Below, piece by piece: positions 1-9,239 of a DNA stretch of 64,000 nt. Position numbers and translations under genes: made by a program. Below the pieces are notes generated by a model. It made no database searches. It was not told the origin of the DNA and saw nothing but the letters and a program-made list of their open reading frames with translations. The stretch is from a virus: the IMG/VR virus record IMGVR_UViG_3300023184_003926, positions 1-64,000 of that record. One strand, written 5' to 3'. Numbering within the stretch: the stretch's first letter is position 1; each line of letters begins with the position of its first letter.

Positions 1-584
1 CCGTAAGCAGCCATGCCCATGGTGATGTATTCTTCGTCTAGTGGGTGTAGGCCCACACGCTGAGTAATTGCACTATAAAAGAGACCCAGGCTGTGCGGAT
101 AGTGTTGTGCCCACAGTCGTCGATATCTTGCTCGTCCTTGCTTGTCATATTCTGCTCCCCAGATTGTGATTGTATCCCACTCGCCTATGGCGTCAATTAC
201 CACCACAGTGGCACGATCATATGGTGAAGTTTGAAACCCGCTGGCAGCATGCGACAGATGATGGCCGTGGCAACTGTGTGATGTACCTGGCAAAAATCCT
301 CGGAGTTGTTGCTTTAAGATTTGTTTTGTGGTCAGCTTGTTCCACTCTATGCCTTGGCCACTGTACAACTGGCGTAGTTGTTTTTTCCAAGGTGTTTCGT
401 AATAGGCCACATGATCAATGCCGCCAACGTTACAAGTATCCCAGATTAGATCTAAGTGGATATTAGCATCGTTCTTGTGTTTGCTGTAGCGTTCACTGTG
501 GCCGGCAAACAAGATGTCGCCCTGTGTGTTGACAACTGAGATGGCAGCATCATGGTAGCCAGCACTGATACCTAGGATATTCAT
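1..584 (-). CDS. Carbamoyltransferase, NodU/TobZ/CmcH family (N-terminal part, runs off the left edge)
   Basis: I translated 194 codons by hand from the ATG at 584. The protein begins MNILGISAGYHDAAISVV, which matches the N-terminal ASKHA-fold strand of NodU/TobZ carbamoyltransferases (LGIS..YHD.A). It continues with FAGHSERYSKHKND, YYETPWKKQ and the metal-binding HHLSHAAS motif near residue 113, and ends in M-G-M-A-A-Y, like the family's (G)LAPYG. In this family the enzyme makes carbamoyl-adenylate from carbamoyl phosphate and ATP, then O-carbamoylates a sugar, nucleoside or antibiotic; the substrate here is unknown. The C-terminal catalytic half lies outside the window. The start overlaps the stop of the 33-aa gene upstream (ATGA), so translation is probably coupled. 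It is the last visible gene of the accessory operon. Confidence 0.88.
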   Translation of the reverse strand, partial: MNILGISAGYHDAAISVVNTQGDILFAGHSERYSKHKNDANIHLDLIWDTCNVGGIDHVAYYETPWKKQLRQLYSGQGIEWNKLTTKQILKQQLRGFLPGTSHSCHGHHLSHAASGFQTSPYDRATVVVIDAIGEWDTITIWGAEYDKQGRARYRRLWAQHYPHSLGLFYSAITQRVGLHPLDEEYITMGMAAY

Positions 585-682
585 TTGTAGATAAATGGAT
601 CATGTTTACGAAGTTCTTTCAACTTCTTACGATAACGAATTTCTAATGTGATTCTTGCCCAAAGTCTACGTATCCATTTCAT
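581..682 (-). CDS. Small basic 33-residue protein ending DPFIYK
   Basis: This short frame is MKWIRRLWARITLEIRYRKK followed by LKELRKHDPFIYK. ATG is at 682-680 and TGA at 583-581. Both ends are ATGA overlaps: its start overlaps the stop of the 342-aa gene, and its stop overlaps the carbamoyltransferase start. This is the same coupling used along the whole operon and is the main argument that it is translated. It is highly basic and probably one amphipathic helix. From memory, small basic proteins ending in DPFIY occur in other T4-like aquatic phages next to carbamoyltransferase genes, but I could not check. Function unknown. As a small peptide in a radical-SAM cluster it could be a modification substrate; that is speculation. 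Confidence 0.6.
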   Translation of the reverse strand: MKWIRRLWARITLEIRYRKKLKELRKHDPFIYK

Positions 683-1707
683 CGCAATCTCCAAATTTGT
701 TGGTCGACATAATCTGCATCACTCCAACGATAATTGTATGTAGTCCACTCATCACTTGTGCGAATTCTATACACATCCAAGCGAGTGGCAATTTGCTGCC
801 AGATTTGATTGTAATCTAATGTGCCAAATGTTTTTGTTAAGTTAACTTGTGCTACTTTAGGGTGGCCAATTGTGAGGCTTTGATCTTCAGGATTAAAATT
901 ATTGGCCACTAGCCATTTACGAAACTCAGTAATTTTTTTAATCTGCCACTCGTATGCACCAGGGTCTCTTGCCCACTCAATATCAAAATCTCCAGCTGCT
1001 TCAGTTTGATTACGCAAGGAACTGGTTGTTAATTCATCTACGTCACGACCTTCATCATTGAATACTTCCCAATGTGCTTTACCTACTGCTTTGTTTACTC
1101 CCACATACACTCCTCCCAGTTGTCGGTTAAGTGTTTCTATTCCAAACAGTTCGTAATCTTCATGGTCTAATGCAAAGCGTGGTGCGTTGAGCCAACACAT
1201 CAACTGACTGGGTCTGCGCCATTCGGGTGCTTGTATCACTTTGCGCATGCTCAGCACAAGGCTTTCGTATTCATGACACAACAAGTTGAGTTGGCGTATG
1301 TGCCAACGTGTTACAGTATCTGCCTTGAGCCAATAAGAACTCATATGACCTGAGTGTCCTTGAAGATCTTCAAAATACCTATGCAACCAGTTCATACGTT
1401 CATGGTCAACATCTAAATTATCTTGTATTGTGTTTTCTACTGTGAAATGATCTCTTATTTCATATCCTAAATTGGCTGCATTGATTACACCAATACTGGC
1501 ATTGATTTGATTGATAATGTATTCAGCATTTCTTTCGCTCTCAGTCCAGCCCAACCAACAATAGTTTTTCTCCAAATGCAAATTATTTCGTATGATAACA
1601 TTTAATGCAGTAAGCCATTTACGGCTGAGACTGTTGTCCTCTACGTCAATAAACAACTTAAGAGTATCAGTTTTGCCGCGTAAGTCTATTTCAATTCTGT
1701 CAAGCAA
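679..1707 (-). CDS. Conserved phage protein of unknown function (342 aa)
   Basis: A complete 342-residue protein beginning MLDRIEIDLRGKTDTLKLFI. I do not recognise a catalytic family. It is rich in Trp, Tyr and charged residues, has no evident signal peptide or membrane segment, and has only two cysteines (in NYCWLG and LLCHEY), so it is not an iron-sulfur enzyme. The C-terminal part contains a DIEWARDPGAYEWQIKKI segment and ends in a Trp/Asp-rich stretch. The start overlaps the end of the preceding radical-SAM gene by 8 bases, and the stop overlaps the next start. Its tight embedding suggests it works with the radical-SAM enzymes, perhaps as a partner or substrate-binding protein; this is inference from position only. 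Confidence 0.75.
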   Translation of the reverse strand: MLDRIEIDLRGKTDTLKLFIDVEDNSLSRKWLTALNVIIRNNLHLEKNYCWLGWTESERNAEYIINQINASIGVINAANLGYEIRDHFTVENTIQDNLDVDHERMNWLHRYFEDLQGHSGHMSSYWLKADTVTRWHIRQLNLLCHEYESLVLSMRKVIQAPEWRRPSQLMCWLNAPRFALDHEDYELFGIETLNRQLGGVYVGVNKAVGKAHWEVFNDEGRDVDELTTSSLRNQTEAAGDFDIEWARDPGAYEWQIKKITEFRKWLVANNFNPEDQSLTIGHPKVAQVNLTKTFGTLDYNQIWQQIATRLDVYRIRTSDEWTTYNYRWSDADYVDQQIWRLR

Positions 1708-2977
1708 TGTTGTTCCACCATTCTAGCACCGCAGGACGAGCAGCAAGTATTTCTGTCATTGTGATCTTCTGTGTGCGTATGCTTTCTAATTGTAACACAC
1801 GATTCCGACCTTTTGCAAGACCTGCACGATATTGATCAGGCCATTGTTCTTCAAATGTGGGACGGGTTTTTAGTTGTACCAGAACATCACGCAATGCCCC
1901 ATCCACCTGCGGAACAAGTTCATCAATCCACGGATCCAGCACGGTTCTGGGCAATGCTAGTGGGCTCATTACTATATCTGGTGAAAATGCAAACATTACT
2001 TTAGCAAGGACGTCGACTCCGTATGCTTGTGCAAGTTGTCTAATACGTGTAACTTCGAACATTCCTGGCAGAGTGAGCGTAAAGTCAATTCGTACTTGAC
2101 GTCTGTGACGCCGGACCGCAAGTGCTTTACCAAAATTATCAAGCCAGCGATCATACTCGAGACCTGTTCTAATGTATTCTCCAATTGGGCCTGTACCGTC
2201 GAGACTTGCACATATCTGCCAAGCCCTAATCCTGCTAAGAATATCGCTGAATAGATTAACCCCTCGATAATCCACTCTGGATAGATTTGTGTTGTATCTA
2301 GCATATACCTTTGGTCCGTCCCCTAATTCAACTATGCGTTTCATGTAACGCCAATGTTGTTCGTACATCAAGGGTTCGCCACCTACCCAGTATACTTCTT
2401 CAACACGATGCTGTTCTACTGCGTCTGCAAACTCTGCCTCAATCTGGCTGTCTTGAAATGCACTGATGTTCTTGCGAACTTCAGGCTGCATCCAGGCATT
2501 CTTGGGATTGCTCCAGTCCGTCATATTGTGTTGACGTTGCTCTGTTTCCCATGCACTGCTCAGCATATCACCGCACATACGACATTTGAAATTGCACAAG
2601 TTTGAGAATCTATAATCCCAACTAACAGGTCGCATTGTGGTACGGCCTGCTGTGTCTGTGGTTTCCCAGATGTCAGGATACTTATGCTTGAACAACTGCC
2701 AAAAATATGAGCGGTAAACATCTGTGTTCAACAGTTTATCATTGCATACTTCACACTCAGGCAGTGTTTCACCTGCCATCATTCTACTACGCACACTCAT
2801 CATGTGTGGCGAATTCCAATGTTCATCAAGTGTAATAGGCATGTACTTGCCGGTGCCTGCTGCGGTGTCTATGTATTGCTCAAAATTTTGTGCAGGTTCT
2901 CTTGACGCACAACACATGCGTCGTTCTGTTTGTGGACTCAAGTAGGTATGCACCCAAGGTGCCAGGCACAAGCTCAT
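1700..2977 (-). CDS. Radical SAM enzyme with N-terminal twitch-type domain (copy A)
   Basis: The 425-aa protein carries the radical-SAM triad C128-x3-C132-x2-C135 in NLCNFKCRMCG and the SAM-binding GGEP at 199-202. Before it lies a cysteine domain with C4, C22-C23 and C75-x2-C78, the auxiliary-cluster arrangement of the 'N-terminal twitch' radical-SAM family. Such enzymes cleave SAM to a 5'-deoxyadenosyl radical and use the extra cluster for substrate binding or electron transfer; no phage member I know has an assigned substrate. It is last of the five radical-SAM genes in the operon order. It overlaps the next radical-SAM gene upstream by 4 bases and the 342-aa gene downstream by 8. Confidence 0.88.
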   Translation of the reverse strand: MSLCLAPWVHTYLSPQTERRMCCASREPAQNFEQYIDTAAGTGKYMPITLDEHWNSPHMMSVRSRMMAGETLPECEVCNDKLLNTDVYRSYFWQLFKHKYPDIWETTDTAGRTTMRPVSWDYRFSNLCNFKCRMCGDMLSSAWETEQRQHNMTDWSNPKNAWMQPEVRKNISAFQDSQIEAEFADAVEQHRVEEVYWVGGEPLMYEQHWRYMKRIVELGDGPKVYARYNTNLSRVDYRGVNLFSDILSRIRAWQICASLDGTGPIGEYIRTGLEYDRWLDNFGKALAVRRHRRQVRIDFTLTLPGMFEVTRIRQLAQAYGVDVLAKVMFAFSPDIVMSPLALPRTVLDPWIDELVPQVDGALRDVLVQLKTRPTFEEQWPDQYRAGLAKGRNRVLQLESIRTQKITMTEILAARPAVLEWWNNIA

Positions 2978-4179
2978 TGGTAATCAATCAGGTCAGAAAA
3001 TTCAGGAGCAACATCTCGCATGTTTTGATTGCGTTTTTGATCTAGATCACGTATTTTCATGCGCAACATAAATCCATCTGTGCTGGCCCCAGTGTTCATA
3101 AAATCTACAATACGATCAAACTCCGCACGATACTGTGGCGGCACATCTGATGAACGTAAATGTTCTGTAATTGCAGCTTTGGCCGTGTCTGGCAATGTGG
3201 CAATACTGAAGTACCAAGCATCATGCATCATGTTCCAGTATACAAAATCAAACCGTTGCAGTGCCACCCATTGGGCCAGTTGATCAATATAGCGCACATT
3301 GAATACGTTCACAGTGCTACAGCATTGTAATTGCAAGTTGGGCATGGACTCTTGCAAGTATTGGAAACTTGTGATGTTGTCTAGTACCGCCGCCCAGTCT
3401 GCATTGGTGCGTTGATATTCAAATCTAGCCCCTATATCATCAATACTAAATGCAATTTCTACAGTTTTAAAATGTCTCCAAATTGCTTCTCCTCTAGCAG
3501 GATAATGTGTGCCATTAGTGTTGTAGTGTATTTCAACCTGGTGTGCGATACCACGGGCCACAATGCCTTGCAACATATCAAAGTGTTCGTCGATCATGAA
3601 CGGTTCGCCACCAGTGAATTCAATGTAACGAATGTCTGTCAGCACACTGTCAATCTGCTGCCAGAACTGTGCGTTCTCTCTGGGCCAAGCGCCGGCACGT
3701 AGCATTTGATATGCATGACTTGACTTTTGTTGCTCACGTGGTAACTGATTGATTTCTTCTGTGGCAAACTGACTGCTGCTCCATGATCCGCAGATGCGAC
3801 ATTTCAAATTGCAAATGTTTCCCAGTTTCAAATCCAAGAACATCAAGGGCTTGGCATCTGCTGTCCATTCTGTATCTGTTATACTGTGCTTGAGTCTGTC
3901 CAAGGTGTGCATGCGTTTGCTTGTACGGCCACCACGTTCTTCATTCCAACACTTGCGACATGTCTGGGGTCGTTCACCAGCAAGAAATTGCTCACGTAAT
4001 CCACGCATGTGATTTGAGTTTTGTATGTCTGCAAAGTTGGCTGTGCTTAATTCAAATTTGTTACCAGTGTCATCTAATATTTCGTCATCAGCTAAACAAC
4101 AAGGGCGCACTGTACCTATTGGTGAGGCCTCAATGCTGATCCAAGGTAACACACAGAATTTGTCGTGTGGTATATTCAT
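2974..4179 (-). CDS. Radical SAM enzyme with N-terminal twitch-type domain (copy B)
   Basis: A 401-aa paralogue of copies A and C. Auxiliary cysteines: C9 in FCVLPWISIEASP, C27-C28 in VRPCC, and C74-x2-C77 in CRKCWNEE. Radical-SAM triad: C123-x3-C127-x2-C130 (NICNLKCRICGS). FTGGEPFM is the SAM-binding glycine motif. The xPxGxVxPCC pattern is a typical SPASM/twitch signature, but it sits ahead of the radical-SAM barrel rather than after it. Start and stop each overlap neighbouring radical-SAM genes by 4 bases, so copies A, B and C form a continuous coupled block. Substrate unknown. Confidence 0.9.
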   Translation of the reverse strand: MNIPHDKFCVLPWISIEASPIGTVRPCCLADDEILDDTGNKFELSTANFADIQNSNHMRGLREQFLAGERPQTCRKCWNEERGGRTSKRMHTLDRLKHSITDTEWTADAKPLMFLDLKLGNICNLKCRICGSWSSSQFATEEINQLPREQQKSSHAYQMLRAGAWPRENAQFWQQIDSVLTDIRYIEFTGGEPFMIDEHFDMLQGIVARGIAHQVEIHYNTNGTHYPARGEAIWRHFKTVEIAFSIDDIGARFEYQRTNADWAAVLDNITSFQYLQESMPNLQLQCCSTVNVFNVRYIDQLAQWVALQRFDFVYWNMMHDAWYFSIATLPDTAKAAITEHLRSSDVPPQYRAEFDRIVDFMNTGASTDGFMLRMKIRDLDQKRNQNMRDVAPEFSDLIDYQ

Positions 4180-5438
4180 TTTAATGCTGCCAATTCTGGA
4201 ATTACATCCATGATATTTTCTCGTCGCATGTCATCTAACTCGTGTGTTTTGCGCCAGAATGTGTCCAACAAATGTGTATTGTCCGTAGCCATCATAAACT
4301 TGATAGCACTTTCAAATCCCACTGTGGCTCGTTGCAGTGGGTCCTGATTTTTCAGCCAGTTAATATGATCAGTGAACTTTGTTAGTAATTGTTCTTTGTA
4401 TTCTGCAGGCGCGATATCTATTCTGTAATGTAGCGGATCTTGTAATATGTTTACATTTAAATCTTGCGCATGAATCAATCCACGTTCTACCCAGTCTCTA
4501 TGAAAGTTTGGCAGGTGCCATGCGTTCATTATACTCAAGGTGGGTGAGATGTAAAAGTCTACTCGGGGGCATATTGCTAACATTTCTTGGCGATTGCGTT
4601 CTACCACTGCCCAGTCTGTGCCTTTGCGAATGTATTCTGCACGTGACCCCGAGTCATCAAGACTGGCACCTACTGCTACACTGTCAAATTGCTTCCAATA
4701 TTCAAATACGCTTTTGCCTTTAAGTTCAGTATGCGTAAAGTTTGTGTTGTAAATCAATCGCACATCAAAGCGTTTTCTTTTGACTAATTCTGCTAGGATG
4801 TTGTAATGTTCTTCCATCAGCAATGGCTCGCCGCCAGCAAAGTAAATTTGCTCTACATAATCCAAGTGTGGTTCTAGTTGTTGCCACATGTCCGTCTCAG
4901 TACGTCCTGCGTAGTTCAACACAGTGTTGCGATCCTTCCAATCGCCGCCGGCAAGTCGGGCTTGGTCTTGATACCATTGGCTGCTGAATATGTGTCCGCA
5001 ACTGCGGCATTTTAAATTGCACAAGTTTGAAAAACGAATATCCCAATAAGTCATTTCAAAAGGATTCTCGTCTAATTTCTTAATCTGATGGCCGTGGTGC
5101 TTGTTGGCCGATTTGCGTCCACTAAAAAAACCATTGGCTTCTTGTTCATAGCAACGTCCACAGGCAGCATTTGGTATTTCTGTCAACATGTCCTGGCGTA
5201 GTTGTTGCATGGGTGCATCAGTCCATATTTCTTCTAGAGTATTCTTGCGGCAATTACCAACTTGACCTACTGCCATTTCAGCATGGCAGCAAGGATATGC
5301 TTCTCCTGTGGGATAGGCATGCAAATGTATCCAAGGATATATGCAAAACGTTTTTGAGTCTGTCAGTAAAAACTGCTCACGCTCAGTTAACTCTGTTGGA
5401 TGCACTAAGTCTGTACTGTTATACTTGTATTGAGTCAT
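4176..5438 (-). CDS. Radical SAM enzyme with N-terminal twitch-type domain (copy C)
   Basis: 420 aa, with an N-terminal extension of about 30 residues relative to copy B. Auxiliary cysteines are C32 (FCIYPWIHLHAYPTGEAYPCC), C50-C51, and C93-x2-C96 (CGRCYEQE); C63 is an extra cysteine. The radical-SAM motif is C140-x3-C144-x2-C147 in RFSNLCNLKCRSCG, followed by IYFAGGEPLLMEEHY. The RFSNLCN.KCR segment is shared with copy A, so A and C are closest in this stretch. The start overlaps the end of copy D by 20 bases. The reaction is inferred only at superfamily level. Confidence 0.9.
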   Translation of the reverse strand: MTQYKYNSTDLVHPTELTEREQFLLTDSKTFCIYPWIHLHAYPTGEAYPCCHAEMAVGQVGNCRKNTLEEIWTDAPMQQLRQDMLTEIPNAACGRCYEQEANGFFSGRKSANKHHGHQIKKLDENPFEMTYWDIRFSNLCNLKCRSCGHIFSSQWYQDQARLAGGDWKDRNTVLNYAGRTETDMWQQLEPHLDYVEQIYFAGGEPLLMEEHYNILAELVKRKRFDVRLIYNTNFTHTELKGKSVFEYWKQFDSVAVGASLDDSGSRAEYIRKGTDWAVVERNRQEMLAICPRVDFYISPTLSIMNAWHLPNFHRDWVERGLIHAQDLNVNILQDPLHYRIDIAPAEYKEQLLTKFTDHINWLKNQDPLQRATVGFESAIKFMMATDNTHLLDTFWRKTHELDDMRRENIMDVIPELAALK

Positions 5439-6762
5439 ACCATTTGCTTAATTCAGGAAAACACTTGTCAAAGTTTTTGCCACGACGTTGATCGTATTGA
5501 GTATAAAACTGTCGAAAGTCATTCAACAACTTGGGCATTTCAAATGCTTCTGAGTGCGGTGTTTTTACCACATCCAAATAATCAATTAATCGCTGTACAT
5601 GATTGATTTCATGTTCGTGTAAGCAAGGATTGTGTTGATTATGAAACAACCAGGCTTGGAGTTTTAGTCGATAACCATTGCGCAGGTCATCTGGCAACAC
5701 TAGAGCACTCTGGAAGCTGGGAAAGCGTAGGATGTTCAACGTAAAATTAATTTTATCACTTCCATATTTTTGTTTCAACGCCAACAGCATGTTCAAGTTA
5801 TCAACTAATGTGGTCAAACACAAGGCATTGATTGTGCCCATGACGTGTATCTTGTTGACAAAGTTGCCTTCCAGCAAGTACAACATGTTACCAAACCACT
5901 GATCAAAGTCTAGTCCATCTCTGATGTATTCTGCTTGTTTGAATGTGGCTTCCATTGATGTGTACACCTCCACATCGGGCAGTGTACGAATAGCTGCGCC
6001 AAACTCCATCATCTTAGGCAAGTCAATTCCCAAGTTTGAATTGATTGCTAGGCGTGTGGTACTGCGTCCTTGATTGGTTTTGAACCATTCTATCAGTTTC
6101 CAGGTATAACCCGACATCAGCGGTTCGCCGCCTGTTATTCTGAGCTCTTGCAGTGTTCTGTAGAGGTCTCGTTCCCACCAGTCAAAGAAGGCATCCACGT
6201 AAGGATTAGTCTCACCGAATTTATAAAGTTGACTGCTATCATGAGTGTGAGTAAAATGGTTCCTGCCATCGCTAACCAACCCGTTGTAGGGTCCATGCCG
6301 GCGTATATCATTGACCCAAGTGGAACTAAAAGCAGGATTGCAATAAGAACAAGCAAATTGACAAGTACGATCGAAACTGATTTCCAATGTTCTAAGATTA
6401 ACATCATCTTGGATGGGTGTGTTGACTGCTTCATGTAGTGCCTTTATGGGATAAATTTTTGATTTGTACACACGGTCGCTTACTGCGTTGGTGTCCATGT
6501 CTTCAATCTTCCAGCAGTATTCACAGCCTGCAGGACGTTCACCAGCCAACATCTTGCGCCGGTCTTCTTTCTTTTGATCAGAATTGTGCAGCAGCCTAGA
6601 GTTGTTATTGACTTTATCAGCGTCAATCAAATGAGCTGGCGGGTGATGGCAACTTGTGGTCTGCCCACTTCCTAACCAAATGGTAGCATTGTACCATTTT
6701 GCTGCACAAAAACTTGAGGACACCGGGTCCAACACCTGTTGTTTAAATTCTAAATCATTCAT
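5419..6762 (-). CDS. Radical SAM enzyme, variant N-terminal cluster domain (copy D)
   Basis: 447 aa. The radical-SAM triad is C134-x3-C138-x2-C141 (TCQFACSYCNPAFSSTW), with RITGGEPLMSGYTW as the SAM motif. The N-terminal domain differs from A-C: C19 (SFCAAKW), a single C38 in SCHHPP in place of Cys-Cys, and C80-x2-C83 (CEYCWKIED). Copy E shares this SC.HPP form, so D and E make a second subfamily in which a histidine may take the place of one cluster ligand. The gene lies between copy C and a glycosyltransferase-like gene, overlapping both, so co-translation is likely. Confidence 0.88.
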   Translation of the reverse strand: MNDLEFKQQVLDPVSSSFCAAKWYNATIWLGSGQTTSCHHPPAHLIDADKVNNNSRLLHNSDQKKEDRRKMLAGERPAGCEYCWKIEDMDTNAVSDRVYKSKIYPIKALHEAVNTPIQDDVNLRTLEISFDRTCQFACSYCNPAFSSTWVNDIRRHGPYNGLVSDGRNHFTHTHDSSQLYKFGETNPYVDAFFDWWERDLYRTLQELRITGGEPLMSGYTWKLIEWFKTNQGRSTTRLAINSNLGIDLPKMMEFGAAIRTLPDVEVYTSMEATFKQAEYIRDGLDFDQWFGNMLYLLEGNFVNKIHVMGTINALCLTTLVDNLNMLLALKQKYGSDKINFTLNILRFPSFQSALVLPDDLRNGYRLKLQAWLFHNQHNPCLHEHEINHVQRLIDYLDVVKTPHSEAFEMPKLLNDFRQFYTQYDQRRGKNFDKCFPELSKWYDSIQV

Positions 6763-7864
6763 TTATATATTGGGCTAACCGGTTGGGCAGTTCTGCACGT
6801 TCTCGAGCATTGTGTTCTCGAAGTTGTTGATAGTTGTATTTACAAATGGGTTCAGCAGCCTCCAAGAAACTAGCAGCACCATTATAACATATATCTGCCA
6901 CAACGTCAACGATGCGATCGGCACGATCTTTTGCATTATCTATATGATCAAAACTTTCGTCTATCAAATGAGCGAATGTTTGAAATCCTGCTCGGTGCAA
7001 ATCTTTGTAGTAATCACGATTGGCCGCTGCCACAAATGGATGACACATGATCATGGGCTTCCAGATCTTCTCTGTACGGAATGTGTAAGGATAATCAAAT
7101 ATGGTTTCGGTCACAACACTAAAGTAGGTGTCAATATACGGAGCAGGATTGACTTCGGCATCGCCCCAGGTGTTGCCAAACAAATGATGTTTTATAAATC
7201 CTGTTGGTACATTGTCCATGTTAGGCAAAGCACGATCAATTTCGTATTGTGGGGGCAACAATCGCACAGGTTCAGACTCACTGGGTCGCAATATGCTGCT
7301 CCAAGAAAAGTCCACCTCGCCTTGCAAGTTGGTCCATAATGCACGATCCAGTAACCCACGTGATCGAAATGCATCTATCAAATACTTGCGGTGTGGCCTT
7401 AGTCGCCCATTTAAAAACAAAAAGTCATAAGGTTTATTGACCTTGCGATACACTTGCGGGCACGATTCGTGCGCACGTAAGTTCTCTAAATATTCTACAA
7501 TATTTGAAAAATAACAATCTGTCTTGCAATAACGCCAAGGTATTTCTAAATTACCTGATGCTAATAATCCAATTCTTCCATCTTGTACAAAATTTGTAAT
7601 TACCAATCTACGCAGTTGTAATAATATAGTTTCACTACCTTCTGCAGGATTGGAAAATATAATATGACCTGGGTGTTTTGTGGCCCATTCAGTTACGGCC
7701 TGCCAATTTTCTTTGAGAACAACTCTACCTATGACATAAATGGCATTGGGATCTAGTTCCTTGGGCCACTGCCAAAAACTGTCATCAGCATAAGGCTTGA
7801 GCAAGTCCCATACTTCGGCCCATTCATCCACAATAATTCTACGATTGCCTAGCATGATACGCAC
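6755..7864 (-). CDS. Glycosyltransferase-like protein (369 aa)
   Basis: The C-terminal third reads FRTEKIWKPMIMCHPFVAAA, then a YxxxLhxxGFxTF block and IDESFDHIDN. This resembles the nucleotide-sugar-binding end of fucosyltransferase-like (GT10-like) and other GT-B enzymes (TEK.wkP...g.PFI), a pattern I associate with viral and marine phage proteins. The middle contains FLFLNGRLRPHRKYLIDAF, also typical of this group. The N-terminal 100 residues are not recognised. No signal peptide or membrane helix is seen. It sits between the two SC.HPP-type radical-SAM genes and overlaps both (8 and 26 bases), which suggests one pathway. The fold is a pattern-based guess; the donor and acceptor are unknown. 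Confidence 0.55.
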   Translation of the reverse strand: MRIMLGNRRIIVDEWAEVWDLLKPYADDSFWQWPKELDPNAIYVIGRVVLKENWQAVTEWATKHPGHIIFSNPAEGSETILLQLRRLVITNFVQDGRIGLLASGNLEIPWRYCKTDCYFSNIVEYLENLRAHESCPQVYRKVNKPYDFLFLNGRLRPHRKYLIDAFRSRGLLDRALWTNLQGEVDFSWSSILRPSESEPVRLLPPQYEIDRALPNMDNVPTGFIKHHLFGNTWGDAEVNPAPYIDTYFSVVTETIFDYPYTFRTEKIWKPMIMCHPFVAAANRDYYKDLHRAGFQTFAHLIDESFDHIDNAKDRADRIVDVVADICYNGAASFLEAAEPICKYNYQQLREHNARERAELPNRLAQYINE

Positions 7865-9239
7865 ACTCCTCCCACCATGATTTCATCTCCGGAAATGTCT
7901 TTACGAAGTCTGTACCGCGTCTGCGGTCGTGTTCACTAAAGAAACGATAAAAGTCTGCTTGAGCACGTGAGTGATCGTTCAGTTGTGTAGACCGCATCCA
8001 GGCAATGTCACGATCCAGTCGGTGCAGTTCATAGTCCTTGAATCCTTTGAATGGTTCCGCTTCTGTTTCAATCTGTCGTATCATCCAAGCCCACAACCAT
8101 TCCAGTTTTTCGGCATAACTCTCTGGCAGGATTTGTAAGCTCTGCCAGGCAGGTTCACGTAGTACAGGTGTGTCAAACCACACACGTTGATAGTCTGTAC
8201 TGTATACCTTGCGCAACCCCAATATACCAGCAAACAGTTTGTCTAAACTGGTCACACTCAAGTTGTTCACTGTGACAATAAATGTAAGACTTGAGTAATT
8301 GGGCACTTCTGTAAGGAACTGATTTACTCGATCCCATAACAAGTCAAAGTCCAGGCCATGACGCATGTATTCTGCTTGCTCGCCCCAACCATCCAGGCTC
8401 ACGTACTGCATGAAATGTTCAATACGCCCATCACAAATCTGTTTTACATAACTCAAATATTTCTGCCATGACTTTTCATCTACTGAGAAGTTGCTTGTGA
8501 CATTTAAATGCAGTCGAGGACTAGGGTTCTCCAGCACATAATCAAACACCCGATAGGTATTTTTGTCCAGCAGTGGTTCACCACCAGTCATACGAAAATG
8601 TTCTAGGTGCGGATACAGTGTGGGCCACCAGTCCCAGAAAGCGTCAACATAAGGATTTGATTCTCGAACGGGAATGGGCTGTCGTTGGCCCACAAAATGC
8701 TCAGGAGCATTATGAGGACTGCTAGTAGGATAAGCACCATGCCTTGTAACTTCGTCCTGCCAAGAGCTTGAAAACTGAGGGCTACAATAACTACACTTGA
8801 GATTACAAGCATGGTTGAAATTAACTTCAACATAACTGGGGATAACATCTTCGTCTCCTGTTGAATTTTTTATTGATTCAAAGTCAACTGCGGCCCAGGG
8901 TTCACCTGAACGGTAGTGACGGTCACTTAGTTTGCCCGCATCTTCCATGTTCCAACAATATTGACATTCGCTAGGACGTTGGCCACTCAGCATAAGTTTA
9001 CGTTGTTGTTTTTTATATTTGGTGTTGTGCAATGCAGAAACATCTATTTTGATCTCTGCAGGATCAATGGCGTGCAATGGAGGATGATAGCATGAGTTGT
9101 TCATGCCTGTGGTCAAGTGCAGACTGACCTGCTTCCACTTGGCCAAACACAATGCCGGACCCAACTTATCATGCATTTGTTCAGCAGAGGTCAAGAACTT
9201 GCTTTTAGTCCCAACAGACTCATCGCCTTTGTTCATCAC
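7839..9239 (-). CDS. Radical SAM enzyme, variant N-terminal cluster domain (copy E)
   Basis: 466 aa. Radical-SAM triad C145-x3-C149-x2-C152 (HACNLKCSYCSPQFSSSW), SAM motif RMTGGEPLLDKNTY, and a SLDGWG segment at the end of a barrel strand. The N-terminal domain has C31 (LCLAKWK), C50 in SCYHPP, and C92-x2-C95 (CQYCWNMED), matching copy D and not A-C. The C-terminus (FFSEHDRRRGTDFVKTFPEM) is also close to that of D (YTQYDQRRGKNFDKCFPEL), so D and E probably arose by duplication. The start overlaps the preceding GT-like gene by 4 bases. Confidence 0.88.
   Translation of the reverse strand: MMNKGDESVGTKSKFLTSAEQMHDKLGPALCLAKWKQVSLHLTTGMNNSCYHPPLHAIDPAEIKIDVSALHNTKYKKQQRKLMLSGQRPSECQYCWNMEDAGKLSDRHYRSGEPWAAVDFESIKNSTGDEDVIPSYVEVNFNHACNLKCSYCSPQFSSSWQDEVTRHGAYPTSSPHNAPEHFVGQRQPIPVRESNPYVDAFWDWWPTLYPHLEHFRMTGGEPLLDKNTYRVFDYVLENPSPRLHLNVTSNFSVDEKSWQKYLSYVKQICDGRIEHFMQYVSLDGWGEQAEYMRHGLDFDLLWDRVNQFLTEVPNYSSLTFIVTVNNLSVTSLDKLFAGILGLRKVYSTDYQRVWFDTPVLREPAWQSLQILPESYAEKLEWLWAWMIRQIETEAEPFKGFKDYELHRLDRDIAWMRSTQLNDHSRAQADFYRFFSEHDRRRGTDFVKTFPEMKSWWEECAYHARQS

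Noticed and set aside
170-466. Rightward 98-codon frame at the left edge
   Set aside because: It lies antisense to the carbamoyltransferase frame, which carries clear family motifs.
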